The notes under the pieces are model-generated. The model saw only the letters and a list, made by a program, of their open reading frames with translations. It made no database searches and was not told the origin of the DNA. The translations under genes and the position numbers were made by a program. From positions 1-64,000 of the forward strand of contig JAHLKC010000092.1 of assembly GCA_025449115.1 (NCBI GenBank): DNA of 64,000 nucleotides, in the 5' to 3' direction. This document shows positions 35,490-48,300 of this stretch, one piece after another. How positions within the stretch are numbered: the stretch's first letter is position 1; every line of letters begins with the position of its first letter. The DNA comes from Chytridium lagenaria (lineage: Eukaryota > Chytridiomycota > Chytridiomycetes > Chytridiales > Chytridiaceae).

Positions 35490-36191
35490 CTATTCTTCAG
35501 ACAGTTGGTATGCCAAAAGCCTCCGTTTTTGCTCTTCTATAATCTCATCTTGTGCCCGGTGCTCTCTTGCAATTGAGTGAATCTTGAATCCAAAAATCTT
35601 GGGAACATAGCGCTCAACTTGCCCAGGTCCACCTCCAGCTAACCCTGCTCTTCCAGAAGGCACGAGCTGAGGATAGACTTGAAGGAAAAGGTGTGGAAAG
35701 GTGGTACCAAAGTAGGCTCCGTCAATGGCAGCATGCCTTCTTGACGGCGGGGTGTAGATATCCTCGCACCTGGGGCAGTAGAGCATGACCGGTTTGAGAC
35801 CGGCAACATCGCTCAAGCCAACAGGAAGAACAGGCTGATTATGGCAGAGTACTCGAGGGCACCGGCCAAACTCAGCATGACGGACCTTTTCAAACATCTT
35901 CTGGAGGCCACGGTTTGTAAGAATAAACCTGGAGTGAATGAGGCCGTAAAGGTGGCGGGCAGAAGCCTCAATCTCCGCTCTAGTTTCATCGGGAAGGTCG
36001 TCGTCGAGAGAATCGGTCATCAGATCGAATGCAGCGGTGTAGTGTGGCACCTCTGTATTCAAGCCGGTAAGGTTAAACCGATCCAGAAGGTACTCTGCAT
36101 CCACCTCACAGAAAAAGTCGTTGCCTTTTAGCTGAAGAAACCATTCGATCCAGTAGGCAGTTGACTCTTGAGACTCTGAAGATCCGGACAT
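35490..36191 (-). CDS. CKB: Casein kinase 2 regulatory subunit beta
   Basis: Regulatory subunit of the CK2 tetramer, which binds and stabilises the catalytic alpha subunits. One uninterrupted reading frame of 233 codons from ATG 36191 with no intron. It starts MSGSSESQESTAYWIEWFLQ, continues GNDFFCEVDAEYLLDRFNL and YTAAFDLMTD, and has an acidic stretch (DSLDDDLPDE). The zinc-binding region is complete: CPRVLC near residue 118 and YCPRCEDIYTP near residue 145, with the four Cys in the expected spacing. The C-terminal signature YFGTTFPHLFLQVYPQLVP and YVPKIFGFKIH follows. Length agrees with the family. It is one of the few genes here without any frame break. It sits between divergent cyclase copies A and C. 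Confidence 0.96.
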   Translation of the reverse strand: MSGSSESQESTAYWIEWFLQLKGNDFFCEVDAEYLLDRFNLTGLNTEVPHYTAAFDLMTDSLDDDLPDETRAEIEASARHLYGLIHSRFILTNRGLQKMFEKVRHAEFGRCPRVLCHNQPVLPVGLSDVAGLKPVMLYCPRCEDIYTPPSRRHAAIDGAYFGTTFPHLFLQVYPQLVPSGRAGLAGGGPGQVERYVPKIFGFKIHSIAREHRAQDEIIEEQKRRLLAYQLSEE

Positions 36192-37097
36192 TGCTGAGGT
36201 AATATGGAGCCTTCAAGCGATTTCCGTCCGGTTGTGCTGATGAAGCTCCTTTTACAAAAAGTCTTCGAAAGGTGGAAGAAGGAGATTTATGATGGAAGGT
36301 TGGGTGGTTGGATGGGTGGATGGTATATCTGTGGACGTTTGCTAAAGTTGCTTGACGATGCTGCTGGATCACTAACGCCGCCAACGACAAGAGAGGCAAG
36401 ATAGGAGGATGCTCCAGTAGCTGACGACTCTGCGACTCTTTCTCCAAGATTATGGTGGCTGGTCTCTACTGGTCGACTACTCAGACCTCCCTAGAGTCTT
36501 TAAGCGAGATGACCGGTCAACGAAAAAATGAAGAAAAAAAGTTTAGCGACAATTTGTTCTGTTTACGGTGCGAGCGGCGAACACCGCGCCATGGTTTTTG
36601 AAAGGATCCGATATCAAACACTTTGCAGGGAGGACAAAGGGATAAATGTGATGTGTACGGTTTAAGAATGTATTTTAACAACGTACTTTGTCAAGTACTA
36701 AATGGCAACTTGTGGACCTCACCTGCTGTATGATGCTAAATGGCCGCTGAGACCGATGGAGAATAGATACAGAAGTGTGGCAGGGTTAGCAAAGCTTCTG
36801 AAAATCCGCTCCAAGCTCAATTAACCATATTCTCTGCGCTTCCCCAAAATGCCGGTTTGGTCTAGTCAACTGGCCGGGAGGGATTGACAAAGTTAAAATA
36901 ATTTAGAAGCCGTTCATCGTTGATTCACATGCAGGCTATTGTGCCTTTCATCCTCCTTCTTTCATCCTCCCTCACGATTCACGCGGTTCCCCCAAAGAAA
37001 AAAAGTTATGGAAGGAGTGAAGTCGCCGAAAAGCATCGCGAGCCAGAGAACACTTCGTCAAGCTCAGTCGCGGGAAAGAGTGTGAGGCAGATGATCA
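36192..37097. other. Intergenic region between CK2 beta and cyclase copy C
   Basis: Divergent promoter region of about 0.9 kb. A short plus-strand frame at 36920-37114 starts with a signal-peptide-like stretch (MQAIVPFILLLSSSLTIHAV) and overlaps the start of copy C in another frame. It may be chance or a leader fused to copy C by an upstream exon. Otherwise nothing is supported. Confidence 0.4.
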
Positions 37098-40000
37098 ATG
37101 GGCTCCGAGTTTGAAGGACCACCAGATCTCACACCATCGGATCCCTCTGTCTATGTTGCACACTATATTCGTAATGTGTTAATACCTATGGACGAAAAGA
37201 GGGAAGCCCTCGTGAAAAGTCTGTTGGAGCATAGGCCATTTGTTGAAACAGAGTTCATGGCGGTTGTAAGTAAAGTACTCTTTAGATTACGGAATCAGTT
37301 GGCGTATCGGTTGTTTGCAGCTTTTTTGCAGTGAGCTGACTTTCGTTTGGCGCAGGCCATGATCGACATCTCTGGCTTCAGCTCACTCACGTCTCTTTTC
37401 GTAAGCTTTAAACTCACTCTGATTTTGCACATATCTAATTAACATGCTATCTATAGTCTGACATGCTCGGTAAGATCTCTTCTGAAGTCATTAGTGCTGG
37501 CACTGTGAATACATAAAAAAGGTAGGCAGCCCTTTGTTACTTTGCTGCTTTTGTAATTCCATCATTTATGGTAAAAATAGATTGCCCCTAAAGTGTTAGA
37601 ATACGGTAGTGACATTGTGAAGGTAATACTGCCCCCTTTGTTATTCAGTTCACTTTTTTGGTAATAAGGTCTAAAAATGAAGGATGTTTGGAAATTCAAG
37701 TTTTTAGGCGACGCTTTACTCGTCACCTTGTCCAGTAACAAGCCAAACTGAAGATAAAGTCTCCATAATCCGTCGAGCTGTTTTAAGCTGTGCTGACATC
37801 CTTCTCGAATATCCTACACATCCCATTGATGTGAAGCGCTGGGCTGACACGAGGACCACGGCGGAAAAGTATGAGTCAGGAAATACGCAATCGGGCACCC
37901 ACAAATATAAAGCAGTCTGAAAATCTCACGCTTCATGCTGCAGTGACTTGCGGCTTGGTATCGCGAGTTATTATTGGAATCCCTTCACTCAGGTTGGATT
38001 ACTTTGTAGTGGGAGAATGTTTAAAAGAGATGGGATCCTTGCTGGACGAGACTAAGTCAGGTAACCATGCCCATGTCGATACCTTGTACTTCAACGTATC
38101 TACTTTCAGGTCAACTTGGCATCTCAAAAGAAGTTTATCGGGCTCTTTATCCCTTAACAGCGAACAAAAAGCGGAAATACATTGAACAGAAGGTTCTTGA
38201 TAAGGAACATCTGTTTGACCCTTTGTGATGCTTCTGAAAATGTCGATATGCCGATCCCGACGAGGGTAGGAGCCAGCAATTTTAAATATTTGCGTAAATT
38301 ATTTTATTGTAATTGATCCATTTGCAAAGATGTTTTAGTAGCCAGTCGGATAACCGGCCCCTTGCATCCCTTTCAGCTCGATTTTAACCACTGATCTTTA
38401 ATCCATGTTTATAAACCAATCTGCTTTAGTTTGAATGAGGGCTCCCAATTGCATACCCCTCTTTATCATCTTCTCTTTCACCAATATTTACACGAAATAT
38501 GCCGGAGCTAAAAAGCGAGTATTAGAACACTCAGCGTGCTATTAGTGAAACCATTAACAGAGTTCAACCTGACTGATTCACAAAATCTATATGGAGGAGT
38601 TTTTGCGGGGACGTGAAGCCAACAAGGGAGTTTTTCATCAGAGTTCAGGTGACCCTTGTTCGCCCTGCTTTCGGACTGCATAAGTGTGGCCATATTGCTA
38701 CCCATAATGATTCTACGACAAGGGGCAAAGACTTTTGGCTTGCTTTGGACTTCCTGTAAGTGCAGAAACATTGCCTAAAGTGTTTTTACTAATCTGAGCA
38801 CACCACCAAAAAGCCCTTCTCCAACGAATCTGGGTGTCAAAACGCCGTCAAAAGCGCCGTCCGTTTTCCAAAGATGTCTTGGGGAACGGCTTTTAGACGC
38901 TCGTTTTTCGGCGGCAATTGCGACAGGAAGCATCTTCTCTGGGACGTTAGGCACAAGCAAAAGAAAGAAGCTGAACTTCTTGGTATATCCTTTTTCTTGT
39001 GCTTGTTGAAGTTTGAGATAACTAAATTAAACTATTCAAAAGGGGATGTTTTTAATCTCGCTGTGAGACTATTGGGTATTATCGCTGTTGACCGAATGAC
39101 GAAAGATGCTGTCAGCCGCAACTTTTCCTGTGTGGGTCACATAAGGTAAGAATGGATAAACTGAGTTAAATTTATTCGCTTACTTAAATAACGGCGTTGT
39201 GCTCTAATCCTCATGCTTATAGGTAAAAGGCAGGACCATCCGGTAGAGGTATGGGGTGGATCAGCAGACGACCTGTGCTCGCGATCCCGGCAAAAAAATG
39301 TAATATACAGATTGAGAGATTATAAGATAACCTCACCCAGAGGCATGAACGCATTCCTTATATAGACATCATGCCTTTATCCTTATTTCCTTATTCCCGT
39401 TCCATTCTTTTCCCTCTTGGGGTTGTTCATAGTTTTTCCCCATAGATACGAGAGAGGTTTTATAGAAGGAAGGGAGGTCGACGTGGTATGCCAACTTATG
39501 ACATGCTACCACGTTGGTCGAGATGCCTGTTGTTGTTATTTGATCCCCCTTTATGTATTGTTTTGTTATTTGTAGAAAGTTGAATAGATTTACATTAACC
39601 CCAAAGACCTAGAGGGCCCTCTTGCTTCAGGCCAGCCTCTGGCAGAGCTTTCACCAACCCCTTTTATTATCTATAGTGTATTGAATGTTGCCAGCGGGTG
39701 CTCAGGTGATGGCGTCGCCGGGAGAGACCACAACCCAGACCAGGATGAACTTCTAAGAAGGTATGAGCAGTAGAAATACGCCTTATTTGCATGATTCCTT
39801 CGAGGGTCTTGTCGGAGAACCACGGCTGCTGCTATATTGTTGACGACATATGCCATCCTGATGTTTGGAGTGGGAGTAGCAACACGTAAGAAGCCCGTGG
39901 ATGGATGAGAAAATAGGAACAACACGTTAAAATGTTTATAAGGAGCAGTAACGGAGACCTGACTTTGGAGCGGGATGGAATCCCTTCTTGTAGAACCTTT

Positions 40001-43000
40001 TCCCCTCGTCACTTTGGACCTAGTTATGAGGCGCTTTCTTCTTTATTCCCCTTAGTACTGACAGTAGCACGACCAAATGAAACCCTACAGCACAACAAAT
40101 CCTTGCATCCCTTAACGATGAGTAGGGCTTTATTCTCGACTCTGGAGTACATCCAGAGGGTTAGTATTGTCACCTACAATGTGGTTCTCTACCTCTGTAT
40201 GTCAAGGCTTAGCAGAGGAGGCTACTAGAGAGAACTTCACAAGATCCACTGGGAAACTTTGAGGAGCTGGATTTTCTAAAGTCAGCAGTTCAAAGCTGGC
40301 ATTCAAAAATAACGGAGAGGCCTGTTTCCCTGGTGGAAGGACCAAGTGGAATGGGAAAGTCGAATTTATTGAAGTTTTTTGAAAATCATCTTGCAACAAT
40401 TGGGGTGGAGTGTTGGTAATATGTTTTATAGCATCATGTTTTTTGGTTCAATTTCGCAAAATCATCATTATTGTTGTTTATATCTCACACGTATACTGCG
40501 TTAGCCTTGCGAGAGGTAAGAATATGTGGATTAAATATCTACTAATTCTTTCAGTCAGTGCTATTTAAACTAATACATTTTTTAAAAAATATCTGGCTGG
40601 ATAAAATGGATGAAAAAATAAGGTACTGAGATGGGTCAAACGATACCAAACAACGCAACGCAATCTCTTTTACAGAAGCTTTTATCCTTTATCAAAGCAA
40701 AAGATCTCTCCAACACCAACTCTCGCAGATCTTCCTCTATAAGTACGGAGTCACATTTGCGCTGAAGGACGGATTCCCGTCAGCAAGGCACACTCAATGG
40801 CCTGTCCGATTCTCAAAATCGGGCCCTGCTTGCTGATGTTAATGAAGACCCTGGCTATGGTGATTTATTTTACGACTTTAACGTAGGACATCGTGCTGCT
40901 TCTGTAATTGCATCGAGATAGGCTCGACCCAATTGTAGACTTCGGCCATTGGAGAAGCGATGGGAATGTTTAGCAGGTTAAAAAACTTAGATGCAGACGG
41001 GAAGAAGGCTGTGTTTAAAGCCTTGGCAGCTAAATTGATAGTCCATGTGCTTGGCACTAGGAATGTGGTACTTTTACTGGACGACGCTCAATGGATCGAT
41101 CCAGCTTCCATAGAGATCATTAGCTGCGTAGTGGAGATGTGCAAAAATGTACGAGCTTTATGCAATGTATTAACAATTGTTGGTCTCAGATTTTATACTA
41201 ACAGGTTCTTTCCCTTTGCGAACTTCTAGCGTTTTATGGTTGCCTTCTCGCGTCCTTTTCCAGACGACAGCAGATTTAAATGTATTTCGTTTGACGCCAA
41301 GTTCATGCTAACATGAGAACGCTGCAGAGCATTACGAGAAAAACATAGAGTCTGACCCGGCTGACGCCAAGAGTTGGATGGGGCTTTTGTGTTATCATTA
41401 TTGGAGGTCAAGAAATGTTGAAAAAAAGATTTCTCGTCGAGTTGAGCTGGGGTGAGTTTACAAATCTCTCCTACGGCGTAATTTCTTGTATTTCCTCTTT
41501 TATTTGGTGTTGTTCTTGCGGCTAGCATATATACGTTGATTGTTCTATCTCTGTTGTAAAAACACTATAATTTTGTCCCTCTTTGACATGCAATTCCACC
41601 ATATTGACTGATTTCAACATTTGACACAGTTATATTTATGCACTTTGAAGATGCTCATCATTTGGAAGCCACAGCAGTCTTTTCTGAGATCCTCAAATAT
41701 TAGACGATGAAGTACTCCAGCTGGATATTCACCAATGCTTCTACACTGCAGAGAGACGGTTCATTGAAGGCGGATATGGTGGCGAAGCTTGCATGGTCGA
41801 GTGTGAATGTAGTGGCATATTCTGAGACGACTGAATATGCCGTAAGGGCATTAGCATTGTTAGGGTCTCCGTGGCCTGCAAGCGATGGGTGAGGAAGGAG
41901 ATTGGAAGGATGTTGAGAAGGTTTGGCAGATGATAACCATTCGCTTGAAGGTTGGTGACATTATGGTTCAAATCCAAGCGTGGAATGGCCGACATTGATA
42001 ATTCCGCTGTGGTCGATATGAAGCCGTCAGTTAAGTCCAAGCCCACCTTTTTGGCTCCCTTCTATTCCCAAACACCCAAAGACCGCCGTCGCTCGGCTAT
42101 AAAGTTTGCTCTTATAGCTTTAAGCCACTTAGCGGTCATGGACAATGCGGTAGACCTCGAAACTCGATTTCTTGTAATATTGAAGAATCTTGGCCACGCT
42201 TTTCTTAGATGTCATTCTGATCCGGATCCGTTTTTTGCATTGCTTAACAGTCTCATGTTATGCTTTGGCTCGGTATGGGGGATGGGGTTTCCGTATCGGA
42301 CAACACCTTTACAGTGTAACATCCCGAATGCTCCATAAGTGCACGAAAGCGGCGCATGCGACCCATCACGTTTACGCGTCTTTGACGCAGTGAATGACAG
42401 GCAGCACTAAGCTGTCATTGGAACTATTTGACCTGCATGAAAAATATTGGATTGAAAGAAAGGATAAGAAAAACAGATTTCAAGCAAAGGCGTTAATGCT
42501 GGCATCATCGGCATTTGCAGGGAAAATGTGGGTATTGGTATTGCAGTTCCGCCGAATTCTACGCCCATATCTTTTGTAGAGGAGGTTATGATGGGTGAGA
42601 GGGTTTGGGCCGTTTGAGTTCTCACCTCGGTTATGCTGGAGGCGACGTTTTTGGGACACGCTGCTGCAATAAGAAAATGGAGCGAGCTCATGGTTAAAAT
42701 CAGTAAAGGGATGGGCGACAAGGAGCTATATGTGTTTGGAAAATTGAATGGGATGGAGTTGCTATTTAAGCATTTAGCGAATGGTGGTCCTGACTGGAAT
42801 TATGCGAAGAGACAGAGCGTTATGCAATAAGTTTAGGGATGCAGTTTTATAGGATGCACTACCGCGATGCGGAAGATCTCACAATCTTCTCCGCCTAAGT
42901 CGGGATCACGAGTGACACCTTTATCTTGCCCCTCAATATCCAAGCTATCGCTTACGATCAATCACATACTAAAGAAGACTCCGATAGTTCGAGAATCTTT

Positions 43001-43288
43001 TCTGATGGTGATAAGCTGGTCTGTGTTGACAGCATGTTCTAGATACCTCGAGGGTAATAGAGCAAAGGCAATTGGGAGGTTCGAGGCAGTTTTCCGCAGA
43101 AAGCCTTTTGCTGGACAAATGTTGGAAGGTGGAGAACTTTTTGGGGTTGGTGCACTTGTTAAAGGAATACTTGGACATTTGAGCAGAACCCCGGAGACGA
43201 AAAGCGGGTATGCGATGAGGGCAGCGAGCATTTCAGAAGTATGCGAGCGGATATGCTTGAGAGATGGGCCATGTCGGCGATGGAGTGA
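37098..43288 (+). pseudogene. ADCY10-like cyclase/NTPase, copy C (degenerate)
   Basis: Same family as copies A, B and D. ATG 37098 gives MGSEFEGPPDL and DPSVYVAHYIRN; the short cyclase exons follow, with AMIDISGFSSLTSLF near 37355 and SDMLGKISSEVISAGT near 37460. One base is missing in that exon (ACTGTGAATA where B has ACTGGTGAATA), so the frame is lost before EYIEK. HAAVTCGLVSRVIIGIPSLR is at 37935-37995. The second cyclase-like domain is broken. About 0.9 kb of unrelated sequence interrupts the gene at about 39305-40235. Walker A (EGPSGMGKSNLLKFF) is near 40335-40380 and Walker B (VVLLLDDAQWID) near 41065-41100. At about 41310 the sequence jumps to a part equivalent to WMGVMCFHFWRSGNVEKK in B, missing about 140 codons. 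The C-terminus ends at TGA 43286-43288. Confidence 0.83.
39305..40235. other. Non-homologous insertion in copy C, possibly a retroelement remnant
   Basis: Copies A, B and D continue without interruption from the segment ending in a basic SRSRxK-type motif to the REFNDPMGN-type motif before Walker A. In copy C these two parts are separated by about 0.9 kb with no similarity to the gene. The pentamer GAGAG stands at both edges (about 39317-39321 and 40232-40236) and could be a target-site duplication. The left part has LTR-like composition with a TATA-like TTATATAG near 39358 and begins with TG. No coding domain was found, so the identity is open. Confidence 0.45.
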
Positions 43289-44245
43289 CTATTCACATGT
43301 GGGTGAAAATGTACCTGTACAAGAAGCGAGTCTTTGTTCTCTGAAATTCGAAATTGCCATTATTTTTATCGTCTTAATAAATGTGGGGGTTATTTATCGC
43401 AACTCCTTTACTCTCCGGTGTTTTATAAGAATTTTTTTATATCTACTATTTGGAGTCGGCTAGTTCTTTTCCAAGAAAACTGTGAGTAGCATTACTTTCG
43501 CGATCGGCAAGCGTGCCATGAGAGTCGGAGTACCTCTTTCGTCATTTTCCTGACGTACCCACCAATTTCTGAAATACATCAGCAAATGCATTATTTGCTA
43601 CAGCAAAAGTCCAAACTTCAGGTGTAAGTGACTCGAGTCGCGCTGCAAATCGTTGGGACTGGCCGCAAGCTCACGTGACGGCAACGCACGTTTACTTACG
43701 GCTGCGGGTGCGACAAAATGGCTTCATTGACCCCAGTTTAAAAAAAAAGTGCTGGACGCTGTTGCGTTCTTCTGCTTTGAGCTTTCTCGTAGACTCAATG
43801 GAGACAACATCAATGGGTTACTGGAACAATTGAAAAGATCAGTTACTGTAGGAGTCAACCTTGGAGAAATCTTTGCGAGTTGGTTTCCACCGCACAGGAT
43901 ATTTTTTTATACAATACAATATAAAAGATATAAAGTCGGTGTAGTCGTGAGGCAGCTCCTTGTCCCCCATTTGCGGAATGCGTTCCCCGTCATTGCTAGT
44001 CCTTATCTGACATCCATGTAACCGGTTACTTTGCGATTTGCCCAAGGATTGCCGCTCTCATTTTTGGGTATGAGATTCACATGCGGTTTCAATCCTCCTT
44101 CCTACAGCCTTCCCCATCATCCCCTAGAGTCACCGCTGCGAGGATTAAAACGATTCTCTCTTTAAACTCTCAACCTGTTGGGCTCTGGGGCACAGAGGAC
44201 CTGTTTTAAACATACGCTTTTGATCACTCCTGGTTGGAAAGACGG
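43289..44245. other. Intergenic region between copies C and B
   Basis: About 0.95 kb upstream of copy B. It contains a palindromic TCACGTGA (E-box core) at 43671-43678. No supported gene; a 90-codon frame near 43749 shows no family signal. Confidence 0.4.
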
Positions 44246-45308
44246 ATGACCCATGGCCTTTTTGTTCGCAAGAGGGACTCGACAAGTTCCTCTTCGCCGG
44301 ATCTTGCCGCCTCGGATCTGTCAGTGTATGTTGCAAAATATGTTCGCGATATGTTGGAGATGAAAGAAAAGAGGGAGGCTCTTGTGAAGCATCTTTCGGG
44401 ACATCAGCCATTTGTGGAGACAGAGTTTATGGCAGTGGTGAGTGAGGGGCCGTCACAATGATGCATCAGAGACGGAGCACGCCGTCTCCTGTGCCATGAC
44501 CGCTTGGTCTCTCGTGGATAAAGTTTTTTAACCATCCCTCATGTGCCAAACGCACAGGCAATGATCGACATATCCGGTTTCAGTGCGCTCACGTCACTTT
44601 TTGTAAGTTTTTTTTACGTTCGCGGATATAAATATTTACATTGACAATTATCATTAGTCCGAGATGCTGGGAAAGCTCTCTTCCGAAGTCATCAGTGCTG
44701 GCACTGGTGAATACATTGAGAAGGTAAGTCTTTACCCGCGGGATGCGTTAAAATATAACATTGGAAATTAGATTGCTCCCATTGTGCTGGGCTACGGAGG
44801 CGACATAGTAAAGGTATGGAATCGTCTGCGGTCCCTTTACTATTGACTTGGCCATGGAGAAGTGGAAGGAAAGAAAAAGTTGTACTTTTTGAAAGAATGG
44901 ATGAGTTAACGGGTACCCTCTACACATTAGTTTCTCGGCGACGCTCTTCTAGTCACCTTCTCGAGCACTGAACCCGACGAAGACCGAAACTCAATCATCC
45001 GACGCGCAGTATTATGTTGTACAGACGTCCTTCTTGAACATCCCTCCCACCCCATCGACGTAAAACGTTGGGCAAACGCCATGTCATCATCAACAACCTC
45101 CCCGAAAAAACACGAGCCAGCACATCTAAGCTATAGCGCAACGAGACGATTAAAGCGATCCGAGGATCTAACGCTTCATGCAGGAATCACGTGTGGGATG
45201 GTGTCAAGAGTTATTGTGGGGATTCCGTCGCTGAGACTAGATTATTTTGTGGCAGGGGATTGTTTAAAGGAGTTAGGAGCTTTACTGGACGAGGCTAAAT
45301 CAGGTAGA
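44234..45308 (+). repeat. Near-identical duplicated segment, left copy (5' part of copy B)
   Basis: This stretch and 54351-55427 match almost base for base through the first exons and all introns, with roughly ten to fifteen differences noticed by eye. Similarity drops abruptly after the intron donor that follows the LDEAKSG segment. Confidence 0.85.
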
Positions 45309-48300
45309 GAAATGTTCAGTCCGCTCCGTGCGATTTTTGCAAAAATGTGTTGAATAGAAACTCTGAGGTTGACTTAATGTCTAAAACAGGGCAACTCGGT
45401 CTTTCTACAGAAGTCACAAAAATCTTGGATCCTTACCGTCAATACAAATTGATAGCCATCGCAGAATTTTGTATAGAGAACATCTGGAGACTCTTCGTAT
45501 TGAAGACGCACCTCTGGACGGCCGAAACCGCAAAGGGTAAAAGACTTGCAAAAAAAAGACTCAAAAAAATCACGCATCTAAGCCTTTCCATTAGATCTAT
45601 CGCAGCTAGCACAGCTTCCTCAAACCCCTACCACATGGACGTAGACACAAGTCTTATCCCATTTTTCATTAATCAATCCGTGTTACTCCGCATCAGGGCG
45701 TCAAGTATTGCTCCAGCTCCATCACCGATCCCACAACTCTTGACGCGAAGGGTAACGGATTTTAAAAGCGAGTATAGGACGTTGAGCGTTCTATTCGTGA
45801 AGCCTTTGAGTGAATTTGATGTGCAGAAAGCTCAGATTTATACAGAGGAGTTTTTGAAAAGCTTGAAAGCAAATAATGGCGTGTTCCATCAATGTTCTGG
45901 TGGGTATTCGCACTCGTTTCTGCATTAATTTTGGCCACGTGTGTTTTTTTTAATACTTTTTCTTTCGTATTTTACTCGCTTTGTACTGATATGATGTCAC
46001 GAAGTTGATGATAAGGGACAGACGTTCTTAGCTTGCTTTGGGCTTCCGGTGAGAAATGTGATGCTTTTATATATCAACGTGGAGGAATATTAAGAATCTA
46101 TTCTATCAGCCCTTTGCCAATGAAACTGGGTGTCGCAATGCGATAAAAACCTCCATTGACTTTCAAGCCGCCTTAAAACATCGTGCACCCGGCTCCCGAT
46201 TTTCGATGGCAATAGCGACCGGCAACATTTTTTTCGGGACGCTTGGAACACGAGGAAGAAAGGAAGCAGGGTTGCTAGGTGAGAAAGACACTTAAATTCC
46301 TCCTAGCGCCGTTATTGACCGCGAGATCGCGATTTTGCAATATCTAAATGAATGGACAGGTGACGTGTTCAACCTCGCTGTACGGTTATTGAGTATTAAA
46401 CGGGAGCACCAACTTGTAGCGATTGATAAGCCGACTAGAGATGCCGTGAAAAAGGATTTTGTGTGTGTAGAGTTGGGAAAACATAAAGTAGGGACATCCA
46501 CTACTCTCGCGACGAGTTGATTTCTCACTCGACTTAATTTAAAGGTCAAAGGCAAGGACCAAGAAGTTGAAGTATGGGGTATACCGTCTGATGGTCATGC
46601 CTCCCGATCCCGACTAAAACGAGAGTTTAACGATCCAATGGGGAATCTGGAGGAACTTGATTCTTTGAAAAGGTCTTTTAATGAGTGGCAGGGAGGGAAG
46701 AAGATGAAATATGTTGTGTTGGTGGAAGGACCGAGTGGGATGGGTAAATCAAACATGTTGAAGTTCTTTGAAAAGCACGTGGTGGAGTCTGGGAGGGATC
46801 ATTGGTGAGTGTTGGGCGGGGTCTTTATTTTTGGCAGAGTTTTTTTCTGCTATTGTTTTGGACGCGGGTGTGGTTTTTCCTGCTTATTCTCTCTTTCTCT
46901 TTTTAAATCTCCGGGTTTTGTTTGGAATGTTCTGACTTTGTGTTTTTGTAAAACTTTTTTTTTTTAGCATTGCTAGAGGTATGAGTTTCTTCTTTTAAAT
47001 GTTTCATACAACTCGTCTGATCTTTTGTTTCAATACAAAGGAACCGAAATGGGCCAAACCATTCCTTACAGTGCAATGCACATCCTTCTCCCCAAACTCC
47101 TCAGTCTCGTACCCACTCTTCCTAACCCCTCCCGCAGCTCCTCCCGCACCACCATGTCTGAATCTCCTATGATTCGTTCAGAGACCCGCCGAAGCTTTGA
47201 TTTCCTCCAAGACACCCGAATTCGCACTCTCCTTATAGAAGTCGGTGAAGACCCTTCGTACGCGGACTTGTTCTCAGAAAATAGCGGCGGAGTCCCTAGA
47301 CGGGGTTCTTTAGTGGTGACTAAACCTGGGGGTTCAGTCATGCAATTTCAGAGCGCCACTGGGACTCCCAAGGGGAAGTTTGCTTTGGATGCGGAAGGAA
47401 GACGAACGATCTTGAAGGCGCTTGTGACGAAGATTGTGGCACATGTTATTGGGACAAGAAGGGTTGTGATGATTTTGGATGATGCACAATGGCTGGATGT
47501 CGCGTCGGTGGATATTGTCTTGGCGGTTGTAGAGAGGTGCAAGAATGTAAATTTCAACTTTCTTCTTTATGATTGTTACCGAATGACTCTTCCTTTTTTC
47601 CTTTGACAGTTGGTTACTTGACTGTGTTAGTTTATCTTAATCATTGTATGTTTACTATTCACAGCTGTGCATAGTTGCCTTCTCTCGACCCCTCGGGAAC
47701 GAACACAAAATCAAGTCCATACCATTTGACCAAAAGTTCACACTGGCCGGTCTTCGATACTGTGAAGTAGAAAAATGCCTGGTGAGTCTCCCCTTTTCTA
47801 CCTCCCTTACACTTTAGCTCGAAAGGCTGCATGGCGTCAAGATCACACCAAAACTGGTACAATGTAATAAGCTCATAAAAGTACTGGAAAAAAATAACTT
47901 GTTTTACAGCGGTTTTAGAACATTCAGGGGGCAATCTTTTGCAGGTGGATACGCTTGTGACGTTTTTGATGGATGAAACGGAGGAACATGCGTTGGATGA
48001 TGAAGCGATACAGAATATTCTATCGACAAGGATAGAAACGCTCATCATGACACAATTCGACCGGTAAGTGTTAGGTTATATCTTTTATATAAGAACTGTT
48101 AAGTTTCAGTCATCTCAACTCTCTTAAAACCATATAAAGTATTGATACAATTTTACAGCCTCGACCCCTTTCTTCAAACTGTCTTCAAATTCTCCTCTAT
48201 CCTCGGCCATTACTTCTCCATCTCCGACCTCCTACTTCTCCTTGCGGACCCTGCTTTAACCCCCTCCCTCCTCACAAAGGCTATCCACGCCGGCGACCGC

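Noticed and set aside
36920..37114. Small secreted protein with a signal peptide upstream of copy C
   Set aside because: It overlaps the start of copy C in another frame and has only 64 codons; kept as a note on the intergenic region, not as a gene.
43749..44021. 90-codon plus-strand frame between copies C and B
   Set aside because: No family resemblance, no introns or neighbours that support it, and it lies in the expected promoter region of copy B.
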